Assembly (NCBI GenBank): GCA_003233545.1
Contig: QILZ01000121.1
Span: 1-7,306 of the forward strand
DNA length: 7,306 bases
Source: Spirochaetales bacterium
GTDB lineage: Bacteria > Spirochaetota > Spirochaetia > SZUA-6
Reading direction: 5' to 3'
Positions 1-5,729 of this stretch are shown here, in pieces (within the stretch, counting starts at the first letter, position 1; each line of letters begins with the position of its first letter). Under the pieces are notes generated by a model. That model had not been told where the DNA came from. It searched no databases and saw nothing but the letters and a program-made list of their open reading frames with translations. The translations under genes and the position numbers were made by a program.

Positions 1-1
1 A

Positions 2-187
2 ATGCAGAAAGGAATAAGGCAAGGTTTGTTAGAGGCGGTTGAATTTGGATTAAAACTTAAGTTTGGGAAAGAAGGATTAAGATTATATCCCAAAATAACC
101 AAGATAAATGATATAGACAAGCTGCGTTCCGTAAAGACTTTAATAGAAACAACGCCGAATATAGATGATATTAAAAAAATACTATAA
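2..187 (+). CDS. C-terminal part of a probable Rpn-type nuclease / putative transposase (5' end outside window)
   Basis: The frame is open from the window edge to a TAA at 185-187, giving 61 visible residues. The ATG at base 2 is probably an internal methionine, because no upstream sequence is available to show a start or ribosome site. The visible part has an amphipathic G-x-x-Q-G-L-L-E-A-hydrophobic stretch (residues 4-18), then LKFGKEGLRLYPKI (about 19-32), then a helical tail ending in DDIKKIL. From memory this matches the tail of the Rpn / PD-(D/E)XK nuclease family putative transposases and DUF4351-like proteins, which end in a GL-EGIE-LKFG-EGL-L-PxI pattern. The catalytic domain would lie upstream, so activity cannot be judged. 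The first 120 bases contain 38 G or C (about 32%), lower than sampled parts of the operon downstream. No terminator is evident after the stop. It looks functionally unrelated to the operon and may mark an accessory or recombination-prone region. Confidence 0.6.
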   Translation: MQKGIRQGLLEAVEFGLKLKFGKEGLRLYPKITKINDIDKLRSVKTLIETTPNIDDIKKIL

Positions 188-223
188 TTCATAGAGTAAG
201 AATCCGCCTCAGCCGTCAGCAGA

Positions 224-298
224 TTATCCCCAATCTAAAGGAATATTTAGTATGATCCGGAAACCCACAGTCTGTTTGCGGCTTCCACCTTTCTTCAT
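224..298 (-). pseudogene. Possible minus-strand gene remnant or 24-residue ORF
   Basis: Read on the minus strand, an ATG (296-298) follows ATAGGAGTGAAATT, which is a good Shine-Dalgarno sequence at normal distance. The frame runs 24 codons to a TAA at 224-226. The peptide begins MKKGGSRKQTVGFRIIL. The GGS followed by a GFRI-type end is loosely reminiscent of the C-terminal end of SUMF1/formylglycine-generating-enzyme-like proteins (RGGS...GFRL). This could therefore be an internally deleted remnant, but the match is too short to be secure. It could equally be chance. No minus-strand promoter was identified for it. Confidence 0.15.
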
Positions 299-590
299 AA
301 TTTCACTCCTATAAATCCGAAAAATCTTCAGACGGTTTTTTCTTTACCGGTGACGGGCTTAACAGGTTGTCTTAATTTCCGTTCTATGAATATAAACGGG
401 TGCATTGGAAAGAGAGCTGAGGGGTTATGAATCATGATAACGATTCGCTTGCACCGAAGGCTGCCGCGAACACCCAATGACTTAAAGTTCGAAAGCACAA
501 GCATCTTTTGCATCTTTTATGGCAATCGATTATGTATTATCCCATTTCTAGCACGAAATCCTGCAATTTTCTTGATATTAAGATTATCCT

Positions 591-622
591 TTGATATAAA
601 TTACTATCATTAATTATATCAA
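591..622. repeat. AT-rich inverted repeat, 12-bp arms with one bulge
   Basis: The left arm TTGATATAAATTA (591-603) pairs with the right arm TAATTATATCAA (611-622) around a 7-nt centre, ctatcat. Nine pairs (591-599 with 614-622) are perfect, and three more pair after skipping one A. A related half, TTGATATTA, lies at 572-580. It is followed by aattccccccc on the plus strand and by no T tract on the minus strand, so it is a poor fit for an intrinsic terminator. Its centre lies about 43 bp upstream of the -35 box. A regulator site or the scar of a mobile element would both fit. Confidence 0.55.
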
Positions 623-624
623 TT

Positions 625-631
625 CCCCCCC
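625..631. repeat. C7 homopolymer tract upstream of the operon promoter
   Basis: Seven consecutive C residues sit in very AT-rich DNA, directly after the inverted repeat and 17 bp upstream of the -35 box. Some spirochaetes, notably Treponema pallidum at tpr genes, use poly-G/C tracts near promoters for length-variable expression. Seven residues is near the low end for such behaviour, and the tract lies outside the core promoter. It is recorded as a sequence feature without a proven role. Confidence 0.5.
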
Positions 632-648
632 TGGCCTGCACACAGATG

Positions 649-677
649 TTGACAACAATAAAAAAAGGAATTATAAC
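649..677 (+). promoter_or_regulatory. Sigma-70-type promoter of the envelope operon
   Basis: A perfect -35 hexamer TTGACA (649-654) is followed, after exactly 17 bp, by the -10 hexamer TATAAC (672-677), one mismatch from TATAAT. The expected start point is near 684, which gives a leader of about 40 nt before the first gene's ATG at 724. The leader includes AAGGAGG at 711-717, six nucleotides from the start codon. The -10 box lies inside the first copy of the direct repeat at 667-686. An otherwise very strong promoter is therefore probably held down by a bound repressor. No other promoter of this quality was seen in the window. Confidence 0.8.
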
Positions 678-708
678 CTCCGTTAACGGGAATTATAACT
701 GCCGTTAA
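667..708 (+). promoter_or_regulatory. Operator candidate: tandem 20-bp repeats forming a 28-bp dyad over the -10 box and start point
   Basis: Copy 1 (667-686) and copy 2 (689-708) share GGAATTATAAC, two variable bases (CT or TG), then CCGTTAA, so 18 of 20 positions are identical at a 22-bp period (about two helical turns). Each copy has an internal dyad TAAC-N4-GTTA. The pair also creates a larger perfect dyad, TTATAA-N3-CCGTTAACGG-N3-TTATAA, at 671-698. This is symmetric about 684/685, the predicted transcription start. Copy 1 contains the -10 hexamer. The architecture fits a dimeric repressor, perhaps of TetR or MarR type, binding as two dimers and blocking initiation. No regulator gene is in the window, so the regulator class is an inference from site geometry alone. 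Confidence 0.75.
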
Positions 709-723
709 ACAAGGAGGAACGAG

Positions 724-1839
724 ATGTCTGCCCGACAAAAGAAATGTTTTTTAGCGCTTTCATTATTGTGTGTTTCTATAGTTGTAATGGCGGAAAGCAA
801 TAATAAATCTATAGAACCATCCACGACTTTTGGTTTATCCGGTTTAGGTCTGACAAACGCAGAGCTGTTTGGCGGGTTTAAGGGGCTGGAAATTATACCC
901 GGTGTTGAGAGCCGTTTTTTACTATATACCGGAGGTGGTTATTACGGTGATAGTTATTGGCGTGATGCAGCGGGGACGAAGCTACCTTATGATTCTAAAG
1001 ATGCCATGTTTAATAAGTGGGCTGTAAATGCCCGGATGGGGCTGGAGCTGGGAATATTGTACAGCGGCTGGGTAGAAAGGAACTCTTTAACAGCAAATTT
1101 CTTTGTAAAAACCTTATACAACAATAACATTAAGAAAGAAGGTAAAAATGAGGCTATTTTTAGCTCCGGGGTTCCTGACGCAGAAGGGTTCTGGAAAAGC
1201 TCCCTGTTTACCGGACTCGACTTCGACCTTGTATCCTATGACCGTTTTACACAAAGCTATTATGGAGCAGGTATCAAAGGCTCTGTAGAGTGGACACCCG
1301 GCCTGGCTTTTAACCGGCTTTACGGAGAAGCGGATTATTACAGACTGAATACCGAACTTAAGGGTTTTCTGCCTCTGTGGAGAAACAGCACTTCAGCTTT
1401 CTATATAGCGGACCGTTTTGCAGCAGACTACCTTGGAGGCGCTGTTATTCCCTCGTATGCTCAGCGCACGCTTGGAGGCTTGTATCAGGAGTACGGGGCA
1501 GGCGGCTTTATCCGCGGAATTCCTGTGGGGAGTAATGACGCTGATGTTAAACTTCTTAACAATTTTGAGCTTCGAATGACATTTCCAACGTTCATCGGCT
1601 ATTTACTTATTCCTGAACTTTTTACCTTTTTTGATACTGGACTTATCGATAATAAAGATTACAAGTTAATGGCAGGAGACGTGCTTTACACCTTAGGCGG
1701 CGGTTTAAAAACTCACCTGTATTACAGCATTCCCGGAATTATCGACCTGAAGTTTACACTTGGCTATTATGTTACGTATGATGTTCGGAACCGGCGCTGG
1801 AATATTCTTAATTTCATTATAGGTACGGATCATTTTTAG
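724..1839 (+). CDS. Outer-membrane beta-barrel protein, Omp85/BamA-barrel-like without POTRA domains
   Basis: The 371-residue product starts with a signal peptide: a basic N-terminus (RQKK), a hydrophobic core at about 8-21 and likely cleavage after A23 (VMA|ES). The rest is rich in alternating aromatic/hydrophobic strands and ends in phenylalanine (GTDHF), as expected for a barrel inserted by the Bam machinery. The C-terminal half carries, in the right order, features of Omp85-superfamily barrels: G-A-G-G-FIRGI (about 258-266, like the loop-6 RGF/RGY motif), NFELRMTFP (280-288, like the L-E-x-R strand), FFDTG (302-306, like F-x-D-x-G) and LGGGLK (324-329). The mature length, about 348 residues, is enough for a barrel alone and leaves no room for POTRA repeats. 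AAGGAGG at 711-717 supports this start. It is the first gene of the operon, directly under the operator. A role as outer-membrane acceptor or exit for the transporter encoded downstream is inference. An unrelated barrel family remains possible. Confidence 0.7.
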   Translation: MSARQKKCFLALSLLCVSIVVMAESNNKSIEPSTTFGLSGLGLTNAELFGGFKGLEIIPGVESRFLLYTGGGYYGDSYWRDAAGTKLPYDSKDAMFNKWAVNARMGLELGILYSGWVERNSLTANFFVKTLYNNNIKKEGKNEAIFSSGVPDAEGFWKSSLFTGLDFDLVSYDRFTQSYYGAGIKGSVEWTPGLAFNRLYGEADYYRLNTELKGFLPLWRNSTSAFYIADRFAADYLGGAVIPSYAQRTLGGLYQEYGAGGFIRGIPVGSNDADVKLLNNFELRMTFPTFIGYLLIPELFTFFDTGLIDNKDYKLMAGDVLYTLGGGLKTHLYYSIPGIIDLKFTLGYYVTYDVRNRRWNILNFIIGTDHF

Positions 1840-1854
1840 GATGAAGGAGTTTTT

Positions 1855-3039
1855 ATGTTAAAACTGGCGTGGGAAGGCTTTCGGCGCTATAGAAAACGGA
1901 GGAAGAACCTTACTGTTATTCTTATAAGCAGTTGTGTGCTGCTGCTTTTTTTCTGGTCACTGTTTAGCCAGATTAATGCAAACATGCGCAAGTTCTGGGT
2001 GGACCGCTTTGTAGGTGGTAATATCATTATCAGTTCAGATGTGAAATATTATGATTTTTACACACCCGTAAGTATGGATTACGTTTTTTCCTTTTCAGGA
2101 CTTAAGAAGCATCTACCGGGAAACAAGGCTATTCTTGCTCCCCGGTTAAGAACAGTCGCTTTGTTTGATAAAAAGCAGGAACAGCCTCTGATTACGATCG
2201 GTATAGTTCCGGAAATCGAGCAGGAACTGGGTAAACATATACGGGTAACAAAGGGAGAGTGGTGCCGTTCGGGGAAGAACGAGGTTATGTTGACTTCCGG
2301 TACAGCAAGGACAATAGGTGTAAAGATAGGTGATAAAGTTATTTTTACGGTCAAAACTCATAATGGATATCCGTCGTATGAACTGTTAACTGTTACCGGT
2401 TTTATATCTTTTGGTAATGTAGGGTTTGTTTTTGGTTCGAATATAGCCTATATGCCGTTGGATACGTTACAGAAGCTGACATTGCTTAATTCTGACTCTG
2501 TTAACGAAGTGGTAACAAACAGCGATTCGGTAAAGTACGAGCTGGGAAAAGATTACCGCTTTGTTCCGGGAACCTCTGCGTTTAGTATGTCGCGATTGAT
2601 AAGCATAGGAGTGCAGGCAGTGGGTTTGCTGCTGCTTATTGTGCTGGGGACTTTTCTTTTTCAGACTGTGTCGCACAATATTGTAATAATGCTGGATGAG
2701 CGTATGCGAGAGATTGGAGTATTTTTGACATTTGGAGCCAGGCCGTCATGGATACGCTGTATTATGGGATTAGAGCTTTTTTTATATGCCTTGTACTGTA
2801 TGGTGCTGGGTTCTGTGTTTGGAACCCTGCTTATATGGGGTTTTAACAGTCTGGGTTTTTATTCCGTGGATATTGCAACGGAAATTCTGATGTCGTCATC
2901 GCATTTTGTTATTTCGTTACACGCCCGGTACTATATTATATGTTTTGCTGTTATTTCTCTCCTGCTGGGACTGGCTGCGAGCGTTTCCATTATCCGGAAT
3001 ACTGCCCGGAAGTCTATCCGCAGTATGAGTATGGATTAG
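1855..3039 (+). CDS. FtsX/MacB-family ABC transporter permease (LolC/LolE-like), first of two
   Basis: The 394-residue protein has the classic layout of the family. A basic cytoplasmic start (RRYRKRRK) is followed by TM1 at about 20-40, a large periplasmic MacB_PCD-like domain at about 41-247, and TM segments at about 248-271, 304-328 and 359-380. The cytoplasmic loop after TM2 holds MREIGVFLTFGARPSWI (284-300), the characteristic FtsX coupling segment that contacts the ATPase. Permeases of this group do not form channels. They use ATP-driven movement of the periplasmic domain to lift lipoproteins (LolCE) or periplasmic substrates (MacB). GAAGGAG at 1843-1849, 5 nt before the ATG, and a 15-bp gap from the previous gene show co-transcription. 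It pairs with the next gene as the second half of a heterodimer. The ATPase is encoded separately at 5037-5729. The substrate is unknown. Confidence 0.88.
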   Translation: MLKLAWEGFRRYRKRRKNLTVILISSCVLLLFFWSLFSQINANMRKFWVDRFVGGNIIISSDVKYYDFYTPVSMDYVFSFSGLKKHLPGNKAILAPRLRTVALFDKKQEQPLITIGIVPEIEQELGKHIRVTKGEWCRSGKNEVMLTSGTARTIGVKIGDKVIFTVKTHNGYPSYELLTVTGFISFGNVGFVFGSNIAYMPLDTLQKLTLLNSDSVNEVVTNSDSVKYELGKDYRFVPGTSAFSMSRLISIGVQAVGLLLLIVLGTFLFQTVSHNIVIMLDERMREIGVFLTFGARPSWIRCIMGLELFLYALYCMVLGSVFGTLLIWGFNSLGFYSVDIATEILMSSSHFVISLHARYYIICFAVISLLLGLAASVSIIRNTARKSIRSMSMD

Positions 3040-3055
3040 AGGATCAGGAGGAATT

Positions 3056-4264
3056 ATGTTGTTTCATATACGCTGGGCTGTTAAAAATCTTCTATCTGAT
3101 AAAAAGAGAACAGCCAAAAAGATGGCTTTTATGGTTATGGCAGTCAGTATGGTATTGGCATGTATCGCCCTGCTGAACGGAAGCAGCTATCAAATGAGAG
3201 AAAGTTTGTATTATAGCCTTGGAGATATTCGTGCCGAGGCACGTACGAAGAATGGAAATATTGTGGAAGTGCGTAAAGATATGCAGGAACTCTTTAAAGG
3301 ACAGGGTGTACTTTTTGAGGAATATCATCAAAACGGACAGCTTATAGGCCCGGCCGGTTATGCTTCGGCCCGGATTCGGGGTGTGGAACCTGCGTACATG
3401 TCTTACTTCAGCCGCACTATAGGTTGGAACGAAGCTTTAAAGGGGAAGCTTAAACGGGGCAGTATTCTTCTGGAAGCCGGACTTGCTGCTAAGATACAGG
3501 CGCATAAAGGCGACTCTGTCAGTATCCGCATACGGGCAGAAGAAGGTTTTGTGAACGCGAATCAGTTTAAAGTCGCCGGTATTTATATGGGTAATCCCTG
3601 GTTGTATAAAAATACAGTGCTGCTGCGTATCGGGGATGTCCGGGAATTGTTTGGCGAAGATGATGCTGTAAATATACTGACGGGGTTCTTTTTTACTAAA
3701 AAGCAGTCAGGAGAGCTGCGTACTCTTGTCTCTCCTCTCGATATTAAATATTCACGTGTTGCGCTGTTTTCTACCAGGGCAGATATGGAAAACAGTAACG
3801 TAGTCATGGTTTTCGGGTACTACAGAGCCTTTATGATCTTTATCCTCAGTATAGTTATTCTTACATTTATTATTATTTTGTATTTTTCCATACAGAATAT
3901 TTACTTTGTAGAGTACAGGACAAGGCGTAAAGAGCTGGCTACATTGCTGACATTTGGCATGAAGCCGGGAAGCTTGATGGCGGTTGTTTTTTTTGAAACA
4001 CTTCTTGTTTTCCTTGTTTCCCTGGTGTTTTCTTTTATTATTCTTTTTGCCTTAGGAGCAGCTTTGTCACTCCTGCAAATTACAGATCTTTCATACCGGC
4101 AGGCTGTGGTTCTGCTGGGCGGCAACAGCATCGTTCTGCGTTATGTACCTTTAAACCTGACTGTATTCAGTGTTCTGATCTTTCTAATTACAGTCCGCTC
4201 TTCCCTGCGCGGGGCAAAGAGCTATTTAAAGATGCATATTCGGGAAATTATCACTATCGATTAA
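3056..4264 (+). CDS. FtsX/MacB-family ABC transporter permease (LolC/LolE-like), second of two
   Basis: The 402-residue protein has the same architecture as its upstream neighbour: TM1 at about 22-41 after a basic segment (KKRTAKK), a periplasmic domain at about 42-255, then TMs at about 257-280, 309-340 and 363-381. The coupling loop RRKELATLLTFGMKPGSL (290-307) aligns with the upstream permease's coupling segment and shares the LTFG core. The rest is clearly diverged, so this is an old duplication or a genuine heteromeric pair and not a recent copy. AGGAGG at 3046-3051 lies only 4 nt from the ATG, slightly tight but strong. Gaps are 16 bp upstream and 14 bp downstream. With the ATPase it should form a LolCDE-like complex in the inner membrane. 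Whether it contacts the LolA-like protein encoded next cannot be read from motifs here. Confidence 0.88.
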   Translation: MLFHIRWAVKNLLSDKKRTAKKMAFMVMAVSMVLACIALLNGSSYQMRESLYYSLGDIRAEARTKNGNIVEVRKDMQELFKGQGVLFEEYHQNGQLIGPAGYASARIRGVEPAYMSYFSRTIGWNEALKGKLKRGSILLEAGLAAKIQAHKGDSVSIRIRAEEGFVNANQFKVAGIYMGNPWLYKNTVLLRIGDVRELFGEDDAVNILTGFFFTKKQSGELRTLVSPLDIKYSRVALFSTRADMENSNVVMVFGYYRAFMIFILSIVILTFIIILYFSIQNIYFVEYRTRRKELATLLTFGMKPGSLMAVVFFETLLVFLVSLVFSFIILFALGAALSLLQITDLSYRQAVVLLGGNSIVLRYVPLNLTVFSVLIFLITVRSSLRGAKSYLKMHIREIITID

Positions 4265-4278
4265 ACAGGAGGCAAACC

Positions 4279-5025
4279 ATGAGAAAAGTACTGATAACAA
4301 GTTTATTGTTTTTATTAAGATTTAGTTTAACGGCACAAGGTCTTCCTGACGGGCAAAGTCTCTTAGAAGCATCGGATAAGGCATACATTCCGCAGCATGC
4401 AAGGTTTACTATGAAAATAGAAAACTATAAGGACGGGAGACGGAAACAGTGGTATAAGATGGATTGCTATGTAGATGGTGCCGACAGGTATCTGCTGGTT
4501 TTTACTGACCCGGGGATTATGCGTGGACAGACACAGCTGCGTCTCGGCGGCATTATTTATTACTATGTCAGACGTATAGACCGAATTAAGCAGGTGTCTG
4601 CCCGTCTTAGCTTTCAGCAGTCTATTCTGTCCCAGGAAGATGTTATGAGTGCTACACTGTCCGGCTTTTATAATATGGAAAAACTGGAAGAAACGACCGG
4701 GGATAAAGGGGAGGAATTATACAGTATGACGTTGACAGCTAAAGACCGGCGTGTTGCCTATGCCATCATAATAGCGAATATAGATAAAAAAAGCCTGCTG
4801 CCTGTAAACCGTTTATACTATGCCAGGTCGGGACAGCTTGTTAAGAAAATGATAACAGAAGAAATCCGTAAAGAGGGTGATAAGCTGGAATATGTCCGCT
4901 TTCGTATAGTCGATGCACTTCGTCCTCAAAACTATGCCATAGTAACTATGTACGACTTTGATACAAGTATAAATATGCCCCGAAGCATGTTTACCCGGCA
5001 GTACATGCGTGCAGCAGCGCGTTAA
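4279..5025 (+). CDS. LolA-like outer-membrane lipoprotein-sorting protein (periplasmic carrier)
   Basis: The 248-residue protein has an N-terminal signal (MRK, hydrophobic stretch, probable cleavage after Q20, TAQ|G). The h-region is interrupted by R14, which is unusual. The mature part fits the COG2834 / LolA_like family: strands RFTMKIENYKDGRRKQWYKM (42-61), the conserved FTDPGIMRG segment (75-83, the family's F-x-x-P...G pattern), IIYYYVRRIDRIKQV (92-106), SFQQSILSQEDV (111-122, matching the family's S...D signature before an aromatic), and a terminal MPRSMFTRQYMR (233-244). Family members fold as an open beta half-barrel that shields acyl chains. Its place between the permease and ATPase genes implies that it accepts what the transporter extracts. 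AGGAGG at 4267-4272 fixes the start. Classical LolA is about 180-200 residues, so this is the longer relative often found beside FtsX-type or RND-type transporters. The cargo is unknown. Confidence 0.82.
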   Translation: MRKVLITSLLFLLRFSLTAQGLPDGQSLLEASDKAYIPQHARFTMKIENYKDGRRKQWYKMDCYVDGADRYLLVFTDPGIMRGQTQLRLGGIIYYYVRRIDRIKQVSARLSFQQSILSQEDVMSATLSGFYNMEKLEETTGDKGEELYSMTLTAKDRRVAYAIIIANIDKKSLLPVNRLYYARSGQLVKKMITEEIRKEGDKLEYVRFRIVDALRPQNYAIVTMYDFDTSINMPRSMFTRQYMRAAAR

Positions 5026-5036
5026 GGAGTATAACG

Positions 5037-5729
5037 ATGATAGAAATAACGAACATAAGTAAAACCTATAAAATGGCCTCTCACAAGGTTATAGCGCTGG
5101 ATAATATAACGTTAAGAATCGAGCAGGGAGATTTTCTTGCCTTAAAGGGGCCTTCGGGAAGCGGAAAAACGACAATGCTGAATATTTTCGGGCTGGTCGA
5201 TGTGCCTACACAGGGCAGCTACCGCCTGGACGAGGTTTTAATGGACGGTTTAAATGCCAAACAGCGTTCGAATTACAGGCGGAAATACCTTGGCTTTATT
5301 TTTCAGAGCTACAATCTTATTCCTGAGCTGAATATTTATGAAAATGTGGAAATTCCCCTGCTGATATCAGGAGTTAAAAAAAGTGTAAGAAAAGATATGG
5401 TAGAGAACACAGTGGAAGAACTGGGTTTAAAGGATCATATAAAGCACAAACCGGGGGAACTCTCAGGAGGTCAGCAGCAGCGTGTTGCCATAGCCAGAGC
5501 CCTGGTAAAAAAACCGCCTGTAATTATTGCCGATGAACCGACAGCGAATCTCGATACAAAAACCGGACAGGAAATAATAAAGCTTATGAAAGAACTTAAT
5601 GAACGTCATGGTGTAACCTTTATTTTTGCTACTCATGACGAGCTGATTCTTGATTTAATGAAGACCATCGTTTACTTACAGGACGGCCGTGTTCTGAAAG
5701 TGGAAAAAGGCGGAGGAACCACTGCATGA
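5037..5729 (+). CDS. ABC transporter ATP-binding protein, LolD/MacB type
   Basis: The 230-residue ATPase is complete and has every catalytic motif: Walker A GPSGSGKTT (38-46), Q-loop glutamine Q90 in FIFQSYNLIPELN, signature LSGGQ (142-146) followed by QQRVAIARAL, Walker B VIIADE (162-167) with catalytic E167, D-loop NLD (171-173) and switch histidine H200. The F-Q-x-x-N-L-I-P-x-L-x-x-x-E-N-V-x-x-P pattern at 89-107 is typical of the LolD/MacB/FtsE group, which pairs with FtsX-type permeases. The two permease genes upstream are the obvious partners, giving one ATPase homodimer on a two-permease heterodimer. AAGGAG (5024-5029) overlaps the preceding gene's TAA stop, so translation of the two genes is closely linked. 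Its own stop overlaps the next start by ATGA. Confidence 0.95.
   Translation: MIEITNISKTYKMASHKVIALDNITLRIEQGDFLALKGPSGSGKTTMLNIFGLVDVPTQGSYRLDEVLMDGLNAKQRSNYRRKYLGFIFQSYNLIPELNIYENVEIPLLISGVKKSVRKDMVENTVEELGLKDHIKHKPGELSGGQQQRVAIARALVKKPPVIIADEPTANLDTKTGQEIIKLMKELNERHGVTFIFATHDELILDLMKTIVYLQDGRVLKVEKGGGTTA

Larger units (their letters stand above)
188..648. other. Intergenic stretch of about 460 bp without a convincing gene
   Basis: No plus-strand reading frame here has both a plausible length and a ribosome site. A 61-residue minus-strand frame (513 to 328) has no Shine-Dalgarno sequence and no recognisable family. A very short minus-strand frame (298 to 224) has a good ribosome site and is listed separately as a possible remnant. 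A small hairpin at 221-236 (AGATT, 6-nt loop, AATCT) lacks a T tract, so it is not a credible terminator. From about 515 to 622 the DNA is very AT-rich and carries TTGATAT motifs at 572 and 591, which culminate in the inverted repeat at 591-622. The stretch separates the Rpn-type gene from the promoter of the envelope operon. Confidence 0.6.

Noticed and set aside
221..236. Small hairpin AGATT / AATCT after the Rpn-type gene as a terminator
   Set aside because: Only five AT-rich pairs and no following T tract, so it is too weak for an intrinsic terminator.
318..341. CCGAAAAA ... TTTTTTC pairing as a terminator
   Set aside because: The pairing is essentially A-run with T-run and has no GC-rich stem. 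It does not behave like an intrinsic terminator on either strand.
328..513. 61-codon minus-strand open frame in the intergenic region
   Set aside because: There is no Shine-Dalgarno upstream of the ATG at 513, no recognisable motif, and the composition is consistent with chance. It may belong to the same decayed stretch as 224-298, but that cannot be supported.
2079..2361. Two overlapping minus-strand frames (91 and 71 codons)
   Set aside because: They are antisense to the periplasmic domain of the first permease and have no independent support.
2940..3176. 78-codon plus-strand frame spanning the junction of the two permeases
   Set aside because: It overlaps the TM-rich end of the first permease and the start of the second in a different frame. 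Both of those have clear family features, so this is a shadow frame.
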